DNA of 44,445 nt from Betaproteobacteria bacterium (GCA_028292405.1 JAQGMJ010000025.1:1-44445); one strand, 5' to 3'. Positions 17,401 to 24,419 are shown, counted from the first letter of the stretch. Numbers and translations are program-made. Notes: generated from the sequence alone by a model not told the origin.

Positions 17401-19029
17401 AGGCCTTTTGATGGAAACATCGGACAGGACACTCAGGGCTATGGGACGACACATCAGGGCGACTCCACGCCGGCGCGGATCGTGGCCTTGACCGGGGATA
17501 TTACGGATTTGCCAAGCTTCATCGGCAAGTCCACCCACGTTGTAGCTGGGCGAGATATCGTCAATCTGGATTTGAACGTGGAAAACGTCAACCCGAGCGA
17601 CGTTACGCTAGTATCCGCAGGTAGGGACTTTACCTATGCCAGCTATGTCCGGGCTTCTCCCGAGTCGGTGCTTCCGCAATTGGCAGTCGATGGCCCCGGG
17701 CAACTCGTCGTACAGGCTGGCCGCAACGTCAATCTCGGATTGTCGACCGGGCTGCTTACCCGTGGGAACATCAAGAACAGCTTCCTCGACAGTGTCGGCG
17801 CCTCCATCACCGTGCTGGCTGGTGTTTCCGGCAGCCCCGACTATGCGGCGATCAACGCCAAATATCTAAACAGCTACGGCGCCTACGCCGCCGCCTACCT
17901 CGCGCTCGGCGGCGGCGCCATCGACAGCTACCTGGCCGAGATCACCGCCTTTGTGCGCCAGACCCCGGCCAATGCAACCCTCAGCCAGTCGGCGGCCCTG
18001 AACCTGTTCCTCGGCATGCCGGCCGCGTCGCAGGCACAACTGCTGGACAGCCTGGCGGCGAAAGACCGTTTCACCGCTACGTTGCCGGCATTCCGCCAGT
18101 TCCTCGCAAACTACGACACGTCGCCGACCGCTGTCACCTCCGCAGCGATCAGCCAGTTCCAGGCCGAAACGCCGGTCCAGCAGCAGCCCTTGCTGCAGCG
18201 TTTGCTGTTCGCTGAACTCGGCGACGCCAGCAGCGCTGCCAGCCAGGCGAGCAGTACAGCAGCGAAAGACGCCGCCTATCAGCGTGGTACCGACGCGATC
18301 ACGGCCATGTTCCCGGGCAGCAATTACAAAGGCGATCTGCTGATGTTCTCCAGCCAGATCAAGACCGAGGGTGGCGGCGACATTTCCATCTTCGTGCCGG
18401 GCGGCATGGTCAACGCCGGCCAGGTGGTCTCCACCAGCGGCAAGAAGCCGAGCGACCTCGGCATCATCACCGTCGCCGGCGGCAGCATCGGCGCGGTGGT
18501 GCATGACGATTTCCTGGTGAACCAGTCGCGCGTCTTCACCCTGGCCGGCGGCGGTATCCTGATGTGGTCCACCGACGGCAATCTCGACGCCGGGCGCGGC
18601 GCCAAGACGGCGACCAGCGCGCCGGCACCGGTGTTGCGCATCGACAGCAACGGCAACCTGATCGTCGATTTTTCCGGCGCGGTCTCCGGCAGCGGTATCG
18701 GCACCATCATCACCGATAAGTCGATTGCCCCGGGCGATGTGATCCTCGCCGCGCCCAAGGGCAGCATCAACACCGGCGACGCCGGCATTCAGTCGGCCGG
18801 CAACTTTATCGCCGCCGCGCCGATCCTGCACGGCGCGGACAACCTGCAGGTGGGCGGCGCCAGCAGCGGTGTGCCGGCGCAAGGCGGGCAAAGCGCGCCG
18901 CCGCCGCCGCCGGCCATCAGCGACGACACGCGCAAGGTGGTCGACCAGATCAGCCAGGCCATCGCCAGCAACGCTGGCGCCGGCGGGGCGCCGGTCACCA
19001 ACAACGTCTTCATCGGCTTCGGGGAATGA
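8428..19029 (+). CDS. TpsA giant filamentous haemagglutinin-family exoprotein
   Basis: A 3533-residue secreted adhesin. The ATG at 8428 is chosen over longer open frame upstream because that would overlap the TpsB gene; GGAG precedes it. Residues 1-54 are a long export signal. About 55-320 is the TPS secretion domain, with YLINQNGILFGAGAQVNVGGLVAS (motif from N151) in place of the classical NPNGI. About 330-3140 is repetitive Gly/Asn/Ser-rich beta-helix with many GGSISL, AGNLNIS and TVDAGRDI units. About 3145-3310 is an alpha-rich section (NSYGAYAAAYLALGGGAID, QRGTDAITAMFPGSNYKGD), then GGDISIFVPGG, IGAVVHDDFLVNQSRVF and STDGNLDAGRGAKTA, the DUF3739-type end of this subfamily. The C-terminus is PPPPPPAIS plus a short tail, with no toxin domain. 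It should be a long surface fibre. Proteins of this type mediate adhesion, but its target is unknown. Confidence 0.92.
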   Translation: MASFNPTTRQSRKARAPANIGPVARSPILHHVSTVVLALGGVLACLEGGNALAFRLPPGVVPVPSANWSTDPGASLTNNSTTTGVSQIIKQQANAAVYTWNSFNIANGSSVYFNMAQGSGARALNRLMGGSIDPMIIEGSLGSNGQVYLINQNGILFGAGAQVNVGGLVASALNMDNNDFLSGLQSISSPTATFSYDGDPTRTGNATVTVENGANLSSPGGRVFLFGTKVSNAGHISAAGGQVGLAAGTEVYLSVPSVASLRGLLIDVTKSTTANPAPLPVSGTMSVTNTETGVIETDRGNTTLAAYFVNQMGRISATTSATANGSIYLQARDSVNAQQVVKETNPNFKFATLIKVAGRGGELVLGSNSVTEILPENDGTTTDNTKIFFPSQIDMSGRLIDMKPGASIVATAGQVTATALSVFDPLTQFTTVPTIDPDTGATVSSGSLNWKDVILNGSAPVTQDGARFVMESGASIDVSGAQGVPIAMERNNVTTALLGANDLKDAPLQRDGILYRNKITFDVRDGVPILGIAPNSGVYEDAIQRGAAEKLSAGGAIKLVSSGDMALAKDSRLDISGGSLAYQGGYINSTRLTSDGKVYDISSAPANQVYDGIFGTYTVLSPKFGSEATQSWSLPTHGTYEAGYVEGKSAGSISIASRSLSNDATIRSQVTVGPLQRDPGSLPMGGTLNIGLASDPAAAGAVGPDYLTPDIRIATRGQDMSSAFWVDPAHAAGSGGNQVVLDANMLSNSGIGTLNLYSNGSVVQDAGANLKLAPGGGMTVKASSVTLGADVQAKGGNISVTTQITKGHAAEGDIVVAGNLDTSGGWVNDSVLLNGSTLPTSPAMINGGSISLEGNGIDIQSQAKLDVSGGAQLTAAGKLNLGDGGRIVLASGGTRIASDGTVTQANGSSGWLNGALQLDGQLVGAGPGSGGSLALGLLAPVRIGGTAAAGEVGLDTGFFGRGGFDDYTVASVNGLTLGAGTQLAPRAQTMNLTGNYQAVPTGSALSSFATLGPRIDGKPAPVNLSLQAVGATDGRLTIENGASINSDTGATVTLVAGRQLTVDGNISAPAGAINLILRPGDNDTSASAGLLDRSIWLGSQSVLSAAGAYVPAFPGNGLRSGDVLAGGKINIDLQGGGSLATGMLVAQEGSVLDVRGASATLDLPAGGGTQPTLVGSNGGSISLKTFDGGLLDSTMLASGGMPGAAGGQFSASIYGRNLAPPGSGPHIPSGQQSVVLSDGSSSLVPAGAQPGGVIDRSVYGGLLRLRTDKINQAGFNDIALGGENSIRAAGSVTLKAPGSISLNTPDIDVAPGATFKVDAPYVNITNLNVATRAGDGLAAPAPTGGAPGNPGGSLVVNAALIDLQGNVSLTDVDNTNLNSSGDVRFKLAEGGVAGSFNTEGNLTITAAQAYATTEFAGNTDPTDPLKWNFNLNAPDHKITFASNGATNPAIPLSAGGSLLVTARDIEQDGVLRAPLGRISLVADNHLTLGADSVTSVSAGDLVIPYGSTINGQSWVYQNLTTADGSLSAPSKSLSLNGASVKLADGSIVDVSGGGNLYAYEFIPGVGGSTDVLANSNAYAIVPSLGKNYAPYDAAYITSSNTVTAQGGIVPSTLKVGDTITLGAGSGLPPGTYTLLPARYALLPGAYLVKPQSGYQDLRMGSSVAQADGSAIVAGYRGSLNNGAHDARTGGWLVESGTTVRSQSQYNDSYGNTFFASLAASQGVAAPRSSIDAGIVAINAGQDLALDGTLKMQGAVIGKDPAGKDIRARGAALDIASANGNIAVTDDGPGLDDKYTTGPDRYLLLNAAKLNAIGAESLMLGGSRSSTGVVATTSSKVVVDSASTALTGQDVILTAKNNVTVAAGTSIQTANLANADTLQVSGAGALVRVAGSDNAGVTRTGVVPGTGATLTVGANAQLGATAPGGTATVVLDSSDQTTIASTATVRASTALVSAGSMSAGDVPAGSPGLALESSLLDQLGQAHNLTLRSYSSIDFYGNATLGSASLDNLTLDAYALTGRGPAAVANISAGQVTLTNTTGNTSALSSGGQPLGNGTLNIAATNNLISGTGAKTLQGFGTANLTAGKEFSLQNNGAQGTATLAVSGAAPTQAAALNIIAGRISGSSGADQAISATGQLTLQNNAASGTLGAPTGLGAKLALSGQSINDTGTIDLPSGSLSLTATGTGAADNVVIGSGAVLRTTGFTKTFDGLDVYADAGKINLQSNAGNVQINSGALVDVSGAAGGGNAGSLNATALNGTVQVAGGATLLGNAATGARSGTASFEAKTLNQAGQLDGINAVLNNGGFAEERDFRAHTGDLAVGSAANAAVNARNVSMEADGGAIDIAGSVGGAYAKAGEVRVTSADGVALTGSGQLLAKATGAGAAGGTVYVGTTSSVSNNLGIGGNGVDVGGGASGTGGTLWLRAPQANQMGAVAAISGPVVGASTTVLEGYKTYSYTGNVNVTGSGASNPATNTLSLGDSTTTGTILGDAKAFMNNAAAIAARVGNGQVATQVRAGTEVDATGNINVSGTTGLNFFPASGAAPRPEVNGGVLTLRAGGNLNISTSISDGFNGTAATSSMQVGDGATQNHTPTWSYHLTGGADLGAADTRRTLANANSGDVVIGSTGDVIVRTATGNIEIDAGRNIQLLNAQAVVYTTGAGTSLNPSTQFFTSPVAAQLGPASSTTNPFTNGGGSILVEAKSDVIGPADDSQIVNNWFYRRQLPNANNPQTAWWSRYDLFRQGIATFGGGDVTVRAGRDVTNFSASVATSARLPADANGKQQSLIVNGGGDLTVDAGRDIVGGVYFESRGTGTLDAGGSLKQGAAKVGISLFPILALQDGVFNVNARGDVDISEIFNPTIATAANTNATGNNAAGIFSSYTDKSAVNLQSLNGNVELDDSNQAIVNFIKNKTPNITGSAGITGADRFSFEVSPGTISAVAFSGDVKATADMVPTPTGNLNLLAAGNVTFDITMMDRPSTGANSLASVTNATGVRPFDGNIGQDTQGYGTTHQGDSTPARIVALTGDITDLPSFIGKSTHVVAGRDIVNLDLNVENVNPSDVTLVSAGRDFTYASYVRASPESVLPQLAVDGPGQLVVQAGRNVNLGLSTGLLTRGNIKNSFLDSVGASITVLAGVSGSPDYAAINAKYLNSYGAYAAAYLALGGGAIDSYLAEITAFVRQTPANATLSQSAALNLFLGMPAASQAQLLDSLAAKDRFTATLPAFRQFLANYDTSPTAVTSAAISQFQAETPVQQQPLLQRLLFAELGDASSAASQASSTAAKDAAYQRGTDAITAMFPGSNYKGDLLMFSSQIKTEGGGDISIFVPGGMVNAGQVVSTSGKKPSDLGIITVAGGSIGAVVHDDFLVNQSRVFTLAGGGILMWSTDGNLDAGRGAKTATSAPAPVLRIDSNGNLIVDFSGAVSGSGIGTIITDKSIAPGDVILAAPKGSINTGDAGIQSAGNFIAAAPILHGADNLQVGGASSGVPAQGGQSAPPPPPAISDDTRKVVDQISQAIASNAGAGGAPVTNNVFIGFGE

Positions 19030-19085
19030 TCAAGCCGTCAACCAGGGGGTGGCCAGCGTGCGCCCTTCATCAGGAATCGAAAAAA

Positions 19086-20897
19086 ATGTTTAGTGGCATC
19101 TGGCGGGGCAGGGCCTTGGGGTGGTCCGGAATGTTGCTTGCATTGCTGCTCCTTCCCTTGCAGGCGCAGGCCTGGTGGAACAAGGACTGGACCGGGCGCA
19201 AGCAGGTCACGCTTAACACCAGCGACAGCGGCGTGGCCACCAAGCAGGGCCTGGCGCAGGTGGTGATACCGCTGCGCCTGCATAGCGGCAATTTCACTTT
19301 CACCGACGCCAAGGTGGACGGCTCCGACCTGCGCTTTGTCGGTGTGGACGACAAGACGCCGCTGAAATTCCATATCGAGCAATTCGACTCGGTCAGCGAG
19401 CTGGCCGTGGTCTGGGTGCAGGTGCCGCAACTGGCGCCTGCCTCCAAGGACCAGCACGTGTGGATGTACTACGGCAACGAAAAGGCCGCCGCCGCGGAAG
19501 ACGCCAAGGGAAGCTACGACAGTGCGACCCTGGCGGTGCTGCACTTCGGCGAGAAGGGGCCGCCGCCGAAAGACGTTTCCAGCTATGGGCACGCTACCGG
19601 TACGATCACGGCGCAACTCGGCGCCGCCGGCCTCCTGGGCAACGGCGCTATTTTCGGCGGCAGCAACCTGGTGCAACTGGCCGCCGCGCCGACGCTGAAG
19701 ATCGCCGCCGGTGGCGTGCTGACCTTCTCGGCATGGATCAAGCCGACCGACGTCACCGCCGCGGCGACCATTGTGTCGTGGGGCGAAGCAAGCAACGCCT
19801 TGTCGCTGGGCTGGCAGGACGGCAAGCTGTTCGGCAAGCTGGCCGGCGTGGAAACGCCCCACGGCGGCGAACTCAAGGCCGGCGCCTGGCAGCATGTCGC
19901 GCTGATCGTTTCGGCCGACCGTCTGGCGGTTTACCTCAACGGCGCCGAAGTGGCGCAAGTGGCGGCCAAGGCGCCGGACCTGACTGGCGCGCTGACCCTG
20001 GGCGCGGCCGCGGACGGCAGCAGCGGCTACAAGGGCAGCCTGGACGAAGTGATGCTCCTCAATGCCGCCCGCGCGCCCGACTGGGTCAAGGTGGTCGCCG
20101 CCAGCGGCGCCGACGGCGGCAAGCTGGTGGTCATCGCCGCCGAAGGCGAGGGCGGCGAAGGCGGCAGCACTTCCTACTTCGCCATCCTGCTGGGTGCGGT
20201 GACCCTGGACGGCTGGGTGGTGATCGGCTTCCTCGGCATCATGATGGTGGTCAGCGTTGCCGTGATGGTGGTCAAGGCCATCCTGATCTCGCGCACCGAC
20301 CGCTCCAACGGCGCCTTCATCGAAGCCTTCAGGAAAATCACCGGCGACATCACGCCGCTGACCGAAGCGAGCGCCCTGGACGCGCTGACGCGGCAGAATT
20401 CCTCGCTCTACCGTCTCTACGACATCGGCGTCGGCGAACTGAAAAAACGTTTCGCGGCGCCTGCGCGCGGAGCGGCCCGTGCTGCCGCGCCCGCCGCGTC
20501 GGGCCTGCCCGCGGACGACTGGGTGCTCTCGCCGCAGTCGCTGGAAGCGATCCGCGCTTCGCTCAACGCCGGCCTGATCCGCGAAATGGCCAGGCTCAAC
20601 AGCAAGATGGTGCTGCTGACCATCGCCATCTCCGGCGGCCCCTTTCTCGGCCTGCTGGGTACCGTGGTGGGCGTGATGATCACCTTTGCGGCCATCGCCG
20701 CCGCCGGCGACGTCAACGTCAACGCCATCGCGCCCGGCATCGCCGCGGCGCTGGTGGCCACTGTGGCCGGCTTGACGGTCGCGATTCCCGCGCTGTTCGG
20801 CTACAACTACCTGGGCAGCCGCATCAAGGGCATGGTGGCGGAAATGCAGGTGTTCGTCGAAGAGTTCGAGACGCGCGTCGCCGAAACCTACTCCTGA
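19086..20897 (+). CDS. DUF2341-LamG-ExbB fusion: proton channel with secreted lectin-like head
   Basis: A 603-residue protein. A signal peptide is cut after LQAQA (residue 29). About 30-135 resembles DUF2341 (DLRFVGVDDKTPLKFHIE, WVQVPQL, VWMYYGNEKAA). About 150-340 is a LamG/concanavalin-like domain (LTFSAWIKPTD, GAWQHVALIVSADRLAVYLNG, YKGSLDEVMLLNAAR). From about 362 comes the MotA/TolQ/ExbB part: a first membrane helix at 362-398, a cytoplasmic loop, and helices at about 506-530 (GGPFLGLLGTVVGVMITF, the conserved channel motif) and 550-575 (IAAALVATVAGLTVAIPAL). ExbB/TolQ have an outside N-terminus, so the head would sit in the periplasm. It forms a Ton/Tol-type proton channel with the next gene, ExbD. 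The ATG at 19086 follows an AGGA; an upstream in-frame start would precede the signal peptide. The head's ligand is unknown. Confidence 0.88.
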   Translation: MFSGIWRGRALGWSGMLLALLLLPLQAQAWWNKDWTGRKQVTLNTSDSGVATKQGLAQVVIPLRLHSGNFTFTDAKVDGSDLRFVGVDDKTPLKFHIEQFDSVSELAVVWVQVPQLAPASKDQHVWMYYGNEKAAAAEDAKGSYDSATLAVLHFGEKGPPPKDVSSYGHATGTITAQLGAAGLLGNGAIFGGSNLVQLAAAPTLKIAAGGVLTFSAWIKPTDVTAAATIVSWGEASNALSLGWQDGKLFGKLAGVETPHGGELKAGAWQHVALIVSADRLAVYLNGAEVAQVAAKAPDLTGALTLGAAADGSSGYKGSLDEVMLLNAARAPDWVKVVAASGADGGKLVVIAAEGEGGEGGSTSYFAILLGAVTLDGWVVIGFLGIMMVVSVAVMVVKAILISRTDRSNGAFIEAFRKITGDITPLTEASALDALTRQNSSLYRLYDIGVGELKKRFAAPARGAARAAAPAASGLPADDWVLSPQSLEAIRASLNAGLIREMARLNSKMVLLTIAISGGPFLGLLGTVVGVMITFAAIAAAGDVNVNAIAPGIAAALVATVAGLTVAIPALFGYNYLGSRIKGMVAEMQVFVEEFETRVAETYS

Positions 20898-20925
20898 GCC
20901 ATACCGTCCCGATCAAGGATCCGCC

Positions 20926-21330
20926 ATGCAAGTCCAAGCCGAAAACGAGCCCTACGACGACATCAACATCACGCCGATGCTCGACCTTGCCTACGTGCTG
21001 CTGGTGATCTTCATCATCATGACGACGGCCTCGGTGCAGGGCATCAAGGTCAACCTGCCGAAGGCCAGCGCCGCGCCCAGCCTGGCCAAGCCGAGCACCA
21101 AGGCGATCACCATCGCCGAGAACGGCCAGGTCTATCTCGACGCCTATCCGGTCACCATCCCCGAACTGGAAGACCGCCTGCGGCAACTCAAGGCGGTGAA
21201 CCCGGACTTTCCGGTGGTCATCAAGGGCGACGCGAAGATCCAGTACGACAAGGTGATCGAGGTGCTCGACCTGATGGGCAAGCTCGACATCACCCAGCTC
21301 GGCCTGGTTACCCAGCGCCTGGTGAAGTAA
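20926..21330 (+). CDS. exbD: ExbD/TolR-family biopolymer transport protein
   Basis: A 134-residue protein with a short cytoplasmic N-terminus and one membrane helix. DINITPMLDLAYVLLVIFI contains the conserved proton-path Asp (D20). About 45-134 is the periplasmic domain (VNLPKASAAPSLAKPSTKAI, ENGQVYLDAYPV, VVIKGDAKIQYDKVIEVLDLM) that binds TonB and peptidoglycan in this family. It pairs with the ExbB-like fusion encoded 28 bases upstream and the TonB-like protein six bases downstream. AAGGA precedes the start. Length is normal. Confidence 0.93.
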   Translation: MQVQAENEPYDDINITPMLDLAYVLLVIFIIMTTASVQGIKVNLPKASAAPSLAKPSTKAITIAENGQVYLDAYPVTIPELEDRLRQLKAVNPDFPVVIKGDAKIQYDKVIEVLDLMGKLDITQLGLVTQRLVK

Positions 21331-21336
21331 GCAGAG

Positions 21337-22020
21337 ATGAAAGCGGAATCCAAAGACTGGCTGCGCAAGGCCGCGCTTCTCGGTGGCCTGGTGCTGGTGC
21401 TGGCCCTGGCCGGGCTGTGGATTCATCATCTCATCGGCGGCACCAAGGCAAAAAAGCACTACGTCTCCGAACTCACCCTGGTTAAGCCGCCGCCTCCGCC
21501 GCCGCCGAAAGAGGAAAAGCCGCCGCCCGAGCCGGTCAAGCGCGAAGAGGTGAAGATCGACCAGCCCAAACCGGACCAGGCGCCGGAGCCCAAGAGCGAC
21601 GACAACAAGCCCGCCGGCAAGGACCTGGGCGTCGATGCGGACGGCAACGGCAGCGGCGATGGCTTCGGGCTGGTTGGGCGCAAGGGCGGCACCGATCTGC
21701 TGGCCTCGGGCGGCGGCAACGGCGGCGGCGGCGCCAATCGTGCCCAGTTCAGCGTATTCACTTCCAGCGCCCAGCAAATCCTGCGCGAGCAAATCACCAA
21801 GCACCTGAAGCTCAAAAGCCGCGACTACCGCGCGACCTACAAGATCTGGCTGGACGGCGAAGGCAACATCAAGCGCTTCGAGTTGACGCCGACCGGCAGC
21901 GCCGAAGTCGATGAAGACCTGCGCATGGCGCTGGCCGAAGTACGCGGGCTCAACCTCGCGCCGCCGCCGGACCTGCCCCAGCCCCTGCGCTTTCAATTCA
22001 CCCTGCGCCCCGCCGGCTGA
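21337..22020 (+). CDS. tonB: TonB-like energy transducer
   Basis: A 227-residue protein. Residues 11-33 are a single membrane anchor. About 48-80 is the Pro/Lys/Glu-rich spanning segment (PPPPPPPKEEKPPPEPVKRE). About 95-130 is a Gly-rich linker, and about 140-227 is a TonB-type C-terminal domain (AQQILREQITKHLK, ATYKIWLDGEGNIKRFEL, EVDEDLRMALAEV). It would transmit proton-motive force from the ExbB/ExbD pair to an outer-membrane partner. The Pro-rich spacer is short compared with E. coli TonB. No classical TonB-dependent receptor gene is in the window, so its partner may be the porin downstream, the TpsB transporter, or something encoded elsewhere. It starts six bases after the ExbD stop. Confidence 0.85.
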   Translation: MKAESKDWLRKAALLGGLVLVLALAGLWIHHLIGGTKAKKHYVSELTLVKPPPPPPPKEEKPPPEPVKREEVKIDQPKPDQAPEPKSDDNKPAGKDLGVDADGNGSGDGFGLVGRKGGTDLLASGGGNGGGGANRAQFSVFTSSAQQILREQITKHLKLKSRDYRATYKIWLDGEGNIKRFELTPTGSAEVDEDLRMALAEVRGLNLAPPPDLPQPLRFQFTLRPAG

Positions 22021-22051
22021 GGCGCGGTGCAAAAAACATCAAGGGAATAGC

Positions 22052-23752
22052 ATGAAATTCAGGCCTTTTTCGCTGCGCGCCGACAAGCTGGTGGCCGCGC
22101 TGGCATGCGCCGGCTTGGCGCTTTACGGCCAGGGCGCGCTCGGCAGCGAGCGCGAAGACATCGAACAGCTGCGCAGCACCGCGCTCGGTCTGATCCAGGC
22201 GCTGGTCGACCAAGGTCTGCTGAGCCGTGAAAAGGCCGCCGAACTGCTGAAGAAGGCCGAGTCGCGCAACACCACCGACGCCGCCGGCAACCCGGCGCGC
22301 GTCGGCGCCGACGGCAAGCCGGTGGTGCGCGTGCCCTACGTGCCCGAGAGCGTCAAGGCGGAAATTCGCGACCAGGTCAAACAGGAGGTGCTCGCGCAAG
22401 CCAAGCAGGAACGCTGGGGCGACCCGGGCGCGCTTCCCGACTGGCTCGACCGCATCCACTTCGAAGGCGATATGCGTCTTCGCCTGGAGCAGGACTTGTT
22501 CGCCAAGAACAACTTTCCCGCGTCCAATTCCCCTATCGGCTTCGTTTCCCAGAACCAGGGATTTTTCTCCGCCGCTCCCTCGCCATTTTCCGGGCCGGTC
22601 TATGGCCCGGATATCACCAATACCACTGACGACCGCTTGCGCCTGGCCTTGCGCGCCCGCTTCGGGTTCACGGCAAAAGTCGGCGATACCGTCAACGCCG
22701 GCTTCCGGCTGGCGACCGGCAGCCTGAGCAGCCCGGCTTCGACTTCCCAGACCCTCGGGGCCAGCAATAACAACCTCAACCGCTATACCATCGCGCTGGA
22801 TCGCGGCTATCTCAACTGGCAAGCGGCGTCCTGGCTGCGCCTGGACGGCGGACGCATGCCCAATCCGTACTACAGCACCGACCTGGTGTGGGCGGAAGAC
22901 CTGGGCTTTGACGGTGTTGCCGCCACCGTCAAAACCCGTCTGAACGACAACTTCCTGCTTTACGGTGTGGCCGGCGGCTTCGTGCTCGGAGAAAACGGCG
23001 CCACCAAATTCGACAAGTGGTTGACCGGCTACCAGGTCGGTGGCGAGTGGGCGCTCTCGCAGCGCACCACCCTGAAGTTCGGCTTGGCCCAATACGATTT
23101 CATCCACTACGCCGGGCAGCCGCAAGCGCCCGGATCGAGCAATTCGGGCAACGCCAATTACTTCAACTATAACGTTTCGCAATATGGTCCGAACGTGCGG
23201 CAGAAGGGCAATTCGTTGTTCAACATCCAGGACCCGAACACGGTCCCGGGAGGCATAGGGACGACTACCGGCCCTGTTTGGGGCCTGATGGCCAATTTCC
23301 GGCCGCTCAATCTCACGGCGAGCGTCGATTTCGCGCAATTTGACCCTGTTCACGTAGTGCTGACGGCGGACTACATAAAAAACATCGGCTTCGACCGCCA
23401 GGAAATCCTGGCGCGCACCGGCATCAATCTTGAACCCAAGACCGCCGGCTATCAATACAAGGTCGCGGTCGGCATGCCGGCAATGGCTGCGCGGCACGAT
23501 TGGCAGGTGTTCGGCATCGTGCGGCAACTGGAACGCGATGCGGTGGTCGACGGTTTCACCGACACCACCTGGAACCTGGGCGGCACCAACTACCGGGGCT
23601 ATAGCATCGGCGGCAGCTACGGCGTGGATCGCAACTCGTGGCTGACCCTGCGCTGGACCAGTACCAAGAACCTGCCCGACAACGATGCCGGTTTCAGCGG
23701 CGTGCCGCTGAACATCGACGTGCTGCAGCTCGATCTCAACGCGCGCTTCTAA
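22052..23752 (+). CDS. Large putative outer-membrane porin
   Basis: A 566-residue protein with a signal peptide (LYGQGALGS cut, about residue 31). About 35-80 and 100-130 are helical, coiled-coil-like segments (EREDIEQLRSTALGLIQALVDQGL, SREKAAELLKKAESRN). From about 145 to the end is a beta-barrel (IHFEGDMRLRLEQDLF, DDRLRLALRARFGF, ending LQLDLNARF with a C-terminal Phe for BAM). It matches the 'putative porin' family found in Bacteroidetes and proteobacteria, with an N-terminal periplasmic helix region that may contact peptidoglycan or other envelope proteins. It is co-transcribed with ExbB/ExbD/TonB genes and followed 11 bases on by a coiled-coil gene. No TonB box is obvious to me near the N-terminus. 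Confidence 0.82.
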   Translation: MKFRPFSLRADKLVAALACAGLALYGQGALGSEREDIEQLRSTALGLIQALVDQGLLSREKAAELLKKAESRNTTDAAGNPARVGADGKPVVRVPYVPESVKAEIRDQVKQEVLAQAKQERWGDPGALPDWLDRIHFEGDMRLRLEQDLFAKNNFPASNSPIGFVSQNQGFFSAAPSPFSGPVYGPDITNTTDDRLRLALRARFGFTAKVGDTVNAGFRLATGSLSSPASTSQTLGASNNNLNRYTIALDRGYLNWQAASWLRLDGGRMPNPYYSTDLVWAEDLGFDGVAATVKTRLNDNFLLYGVAGGFVLGENGATKFDKWLTGYQVGGEWALSQRTTLKFGLAQYDFIHYAGQPQAPGSSNSGNANYFNYNVSQYGPNVRQKGNSLFNIQDPNTVPGGIGTTTGPVWGLMANFRPLNLTASVDFAQFDPVHVVLTADYIKNIGFDRQEILARTGINLEPKTAGYQYKVAVGMPAMAARHDWQVFGIVRQLERDAVVDGFTDTTWNLGGTNYRGYSIGGSYGVDRNSWLTLRWTSTKNLPDNDAGFSGVPLNIDVLQLDLNARF

Positions 23753-23763
23753 GGAGCATACGA

Positions 23764-24417
23764 ATGGAACTTCGGCGCGGCATCTCCCTTTGCAGGTTTC
23801 TCCTCGTCCTTGCGCTGGCGGGCAGCATGCCGTTCGCGCATGCCCAGGAAGACAAAAAAGCATCGCGCGAGAGAGAAGCGCTCAAGCGCGCGCAGCAGGC
23901 GCTGCGCCAGTCGGAAGACGAGAACGCCGCCCTGAAGGCGGAAAAGGCAGCGGTTGAGCAGAAGCTCGCGCTAGCCACGGCAGCAGCGGGCAAGCTGCCG
24001 GTAGCCGAGCAGGAAGCAAAGGCGGCAGGACAGCGCGCCGGCGGCCTGGCGCGGGACCTGACGCAGGCCAAGCAGACCAGCACCGACTTGCAGGCGAAGC
24101 TGGATGACGCCGCCGCCAAGCTGGTGAAACTGGGTCAGGAGCATACGGACGCTCTGCGCACCATTGCCTCGCGCGACGCGCAGATCAAGCAGCAGCAAAA
24201 CACGCTGATGCAGACCCGTGGTGAAATCACTGCCTGCGAAGACAAGAACCTCAAGCTCTACACCTATGGCGACGAGTTGACGCAGCGCTACCGGCAGAAA
24301 TCCGCGTTCGACGCCCTGCGGCAGGCCGAACCGTTTACCGGTCTGGAACAGGCCCGCATCGACAACGTCATCGAAGAGTATCGCGACAAGCTCGACAGCC
24401 AGAAAATCCGCCATTGA
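23764..24417 (+). CDS. Exported coiled-coil protein
   Basis: A 217-residue protein with a signal peptide ending FAHA-QE (cut about residue 27), then a long Glu/Lys/Ala/Gln-rich coiled coil from about 30 to 160 (REREALKRAQQALRQSEDEN and on). A C-terminal 55-residue piece (CEDKNLKLYTYGDEL, RYRQKSAFDALRQ, IDNVIEEYRDKLDSQKIRH) is less repetitive. It contains one Cys. It is the last gene of the string starting at the TpsB/TpsA genes; AAGGAG precedes the ATG and the gap to the porin is 11 bases. A periplasmic scaffold or tether between the porin and Ton complex is plausible, but no known domain supports a specific job. Confidence 0.78.
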   Translation: MELRRGISLCRFLLVLALAGSMPFAHAQEDKKASREREALKRAQQALRQSEDENAALKAEKAAVEQKLALATAAAGKLPVAEQEAKAAGQRAGGLARDLTQAKQTSTDLQAKLDDAAAKLVKLGQEHTDALRTIASRDAQIKQQQNTLMQTRGEITACEDKNLKLYTYGDELTQRYRQKSAFDALRQAEPFTGLEQARIDNVIEEYRDKLDSQKIRH

Positions 24418-24419
24418 AT

